A DNA stretch of 13,076 nucleotides from positions 1 to 13,076 of the forward strand of contig DAZF01000039.1 in assembly GCA_002507205.1 (NCBI GenBank), written 5' to 3'. Under the pieces are notes generated by a model. That model was given only the letters and a program-made list of their open reading frames with translations. It was not told the origin of the DNA and searched no databases. Origin of the DNA: Methanolobus sp. UBA32 (GTDB taxonomy: Archaea > Halobacteriota > Methanosarcinia > Methanosarcinales > Methanosarcinaceae). A program made the translations under genes and the position numbers. Within the stretch, counting starts at the first letter, position 1; every line of letters begins with the position of its first letter. Below, one piece after another: positions 12,669-13,076 of this stretch.

Positions 12669-12909
12669 CAATTTATGGTTTGATATAGGTTCGATATTTT
12701 CTTTCTTTTATCTGGTTCTTTCCTTCATTTCTATGAATTCTGTTAAAAGTGATGATTGATATTTCCATTCATTATAGTACTGATGCATTTCACTGGAATG
12801 TTCGGACTCAGAATCTCTGTTTGGAAGCAAGTTCATGTGTTGAATAATATATCGTTTAATCTATATATTAACAATAACTATATACTATGATTGCTGATAG
12901 GGGACTGGG
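12669..12909. other. Intergenic region and promoter of the last gene
   Basis: AT-rich, with no ORF. TATA-like sequences (CTATATATTA at about 12860-12869, AACTATATAC at about 12876-12885) lie 25-50 bases before the start of the membrane protein at 12910. Confidence 0.4.
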
Positions 12910-13076
12910 ATGAATATGGATATAAATACTGAAAACCCATTTGTGCAGGCACTGGCGGTTTCTACTACAATGGCAGTTTTTATGGTTGGTGTAGCCTTTG
13001 GGCTTATGAGCATGGCAAAAAGCGGTTCAACTCCGGTTCCAATGTATGTAATGCTTCTTATCTTTGCGGTTATTGC
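12910..13076 (+). CDS. Membrane protein of unknown function (3' end outside the window)
   Basis: ATG 12910, preceded by AGGGGACTGGG as ribosome-binding site, opens a frame that stays open to the end of the window (55 complete codons). The visible part has a short polar N-terminus (MNMDINTENPFVQ), a hydrophobic segment at about residues 14-34 (ALAVSTTMAVFMVGVAFGLMS), a short loop AKSGSTPVP, and the beginning of a second segment (MYVMLLIFAVI). An ATG at 12916 is a possible alternative start. Too little is visible to assign a family. Confidence 0.68.
   Translation, partial: MNMDINTENPFVQALAVSTTMAVFMVGVAFGLMSMAKSGSTPVPMYVMLLIFAVI

Noticed and set aside
12070..12909. GGGGACTGGG occurs at 12070-12079 and again at 12900-12909
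   Set aside because: A 10-bp match between two G-rich sites, one being a ribosome-binding site, is not convincing evidence of a shared element.
1..13076. CRISPR array or insertion sequence
   Set aside because: The only regular repeats are coding minisatellites. No spaced direct repeats, transposase frames or terminal inverted repeats were seen.

Overview
The window reads as chromosome of a methanogenic archaeon, most likely a methylotrophic member of the Methanosarcinaceae (Methanolobus/Methanococcoides-like; the genus is inference). The main evidence is a three-gene methanofuran biosynthesis cluster (mfnD, mfnF, mfnE), archaeal elongation factor 1-beta next to a four-CxxC zinc-ribbon protein, a CxxC-x17-CxxC protein of the kind known from Methanosarcina, a DUF1638 protein, archaeal TATA-type promoters, and AT-rich intergenic DNA.

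Layout. 1-1226 (+): the 3' part of a FetA-like ABC ATPase, overlapping a complete FetB-like permease. 1261-1584 (-): a small multidrug resistance (SMR) transporter, convergent with fetB. 1723-2508 (+): a DUF1638 protein. 2549-2872 (-): a single-domain cupin. 2873-3445: mostly non-coding, with one doubtful 73-residue ORF and a 10-bp hairpin. 3446-5485 (-): a CPA2-type cation/proton antiporter with RCK domains, divergent from a small winged-helix regulator (5562-5915, +). 6176-6469 (-): an RGG-rich CxxC-x17-CxxC protein with a long upstream non-coding stretch. 6953-8167 (-): a secreted, membrane-anchored protein carrying 26 tandem Asp-rich pentapeptides. 8287-8312: a perfect inverted repeat just before a 32-codon mini-ORF. 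8480-8551 (-): tRNA-Ala(CGC). 8615-9062 (-): EF-1 beta and the zinc-ribbon gene. 9154-11761 (-): mfnE, mfnF and mfnD. 11996-12300 (+): a promoter followed by a relatively G-rich segment that can fold into many helices, either a non-coding RNA or a leaderless mini-gene. 12336-12630 (+): two very small zinc-ribbon proteins in tandem. 12910-end (+): the start of a membrane protein.

How the parts work together. mfnD (tyramine-glutamate ligase), mfnE (furan phosphate kinase) and mfnF (condensing enzyme) form the second half of the pathway to methanofuran, the C1 carrier used in methanogenesis. mfnD and mfnF overlap by 4 bp, and mfnE follows after about 56 bp. The antiporter/regulator pair, FetAB-like transporter and SMR pump are ion or solute homeostasis genes with independent promoters. 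The zinc-ribbon/EF-1 beta pair is translational housekeeping.

The least explained DNA is 11996-12630: a probable RNA-producing locus directly ahead of two tiny zinc-ribbon proteins. I regard it as the best candidate for something undescribed, but a small or decayed protein-coding gene is a real alternative and is listed as such.
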